The notes under the pieces: model-generated
Told to the model about the DNA's origin: nothing
Database searches by the model: none
Seen by the model: only the letters and a program-made list of their open reading frames with translations
Shown here: piece after piece, positions 6,134-6,762 of the stretch
How the letters are laid out: each line of letters begins with the position of its first letter
Numbering within the stretch: position 1 is the stretch's first letter
DNA from: an uncultured Alphaproteobacteria bacterium
Lineage (GTDB): Bacteria; Pseudomonadota; Alphaproteobacteria; Rickettsiales; UBA1997
Length of the DNA: 6,762 nt
Reading direction: 5' to 3'
NCBI GenBank assembly: GCA_903837365.1
Contig: CAILUF010000071.1
Span: 1-6,762, forward strand
Made by a program: the position numbers and the translations under genes

Positions 6134-6762
6134 TTATTTAGAAATTAAATCATTATTGGTAGTAATATTTTTTGGAATTTTATTGGGATTTGCAACATAT
6201 TTATTTCTTTTAAAAAATAATTTTAATGCTTGCCAGTGAATAAGAAAAATAACTTTAAAAGTTAAAAATGGAATTTTTAAAAAAGCACTCAAAAGACTTG
6301 ATTCTGTAAATGGTTTAACCTTATAAGAAATTACATTTGTTAATAAATTTTTTTTTCCCTCAATAACATAATCAATCCAAACGGCAATTTTATCGACAGC
6401 AAAATTTACGCGAAATTTATATTTTCCAGTAATTTCAAAAAAAGGCGAAACGTAAAAATTTTTATTACATTCAAACCATTGATTGGGATTGATAATCGAC
6501 CTATCTTCATTGTAGACAAGATAGCAATGACTCTGCGCAAAAGTATTATTTACTTCAAACAAAATCGCTCGCAAATTATTTTCATCATCGATGCAAAACC
6601 AAAAACTAACTGGATTAAACACATATCCCAAAAAACGTGGATGGGTAAAAAGAAAAATTTTTTTTACACAATCATCGAGATTTTTTTCGTAAAGTAATTT
6701 ACGAATCCATATTTCTATTCTAGAGCCATCTCGTTTTCCATGATCTTTTTCATAAAAACTAA
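6134..6762 (-). CDS. DUF1365 family protein (5' end cut by window edge)
   Basis: The frame is open to the right edge, giving 208 complete residues. Probably about 50 N-terminal residues are missing compared with the family. An internal TTG at 6631 could be mistaken for a start, but family-conserved sequence continues upstream of it. That upstream part includes YEKDHGKRDG and LFTHPRF, which leads straight into LGYVFNPVSFWFC, the DUF1365 hallmark. Further blocks are EVNNTF, then NFYVSPF, where the family usually has a His in place of the Tyr. A hydrophobic helix lies near the C-terminus (SAFLKIPFLTFKVIFLIHW), so it may be membrane-associated. The function is unknown. It is a regular partner of CFA-like methyltransferases and FAD-dependent amine-oxidase-like proteins, which predicts such a gene just beyond the right edge. 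It is the most upstream gene of the operon seen here. Confidence 0.93.
   Translation of the reverse strand, partial: SFYEKDHGKRDGSRIEIWIRKLLYEKNLDDCVKKIFLFTHPRFLGYVFNPVSFWFCIDDENNLRAILFEVNNTFAQSHCYLVYNEDRSIINPNQWFECNKNFYVSPFFEITGKYKFRVNFAVDKIAVWIDYVIEGKKNLLTNVISYKVKPFTESSLLSAFLKIPFLTFKVIFLIHWQALKLFFKRNKYVANPNKIPKNITTNNDLISK

Overview
This is an AT-rich window (roughly 70% A+T by eye) in which every supportable gene lies on the minus strand. It reads right to left. The gene families, a predicted envelope lipoprotein and secreted proteins point to a Gram-negative proteobacterium. The extreme A+T content, frequent A8/T8 runs and scarce Shine-Dalgarno sites fit a reduced or host-associated genome, such as an AT-rich alphaproteobacterium. 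The taxon is inference only.

The right nine-tenths holds a tightly packed gene train. In transcription order it is: a DUF1365 protein (cut by the right edge), a cyclopropane-fatty-acid-synthase-family SAM methyltransferase, a secreted chalcone-isomerase-like protein, a 12-TM GPH/MFS transporter, a DUF3833 putative lipoprotein, a short-chain dehydrogenase (SDR), and a ZntB/CorA-type metal transporter. Gaps between the first six range from an 8-bp overlap to 44 bp, so an operon is likely. From memory, DUF1365, CFA-like, MFS, DUF3833 and SDR genes, usually with a FAD-dependent amine-oxidase-like protein, recur together in proteobacteria. In Rhodobacter sphaeroides a related set belongs to the singlet-oxygen (RpoE/ChrR) response and overlaps the furan-fatty-acid (ufa) pathway. 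The shared theme is methyl-transfer modification of membrane lipid acyl chains plus envelope proteins of unknown function. The methyltransferase lacks two of the residues that hold bicarbonate in E. coli Cfa, so it need not make cyclopropanes.

The metal transporter lies 55 bp beyond the SDR gene. It may be co-transcribed or have its own promoter around a 14-bp palindrome. Downstream of it is a 343-bp gene-free spacer (409-751) with a candidate terminator near its right end and a candidate promoter near its left end. The window closes at the left with the N-terminal part (136 residues) of an unrecognised low-complexity protein with PPT repeats and a predicted coiled coil, running off the left edge.

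No RNA gene of a known family, CRISPR array, IS element or integration site was seen. No plus-strand gene is supported.
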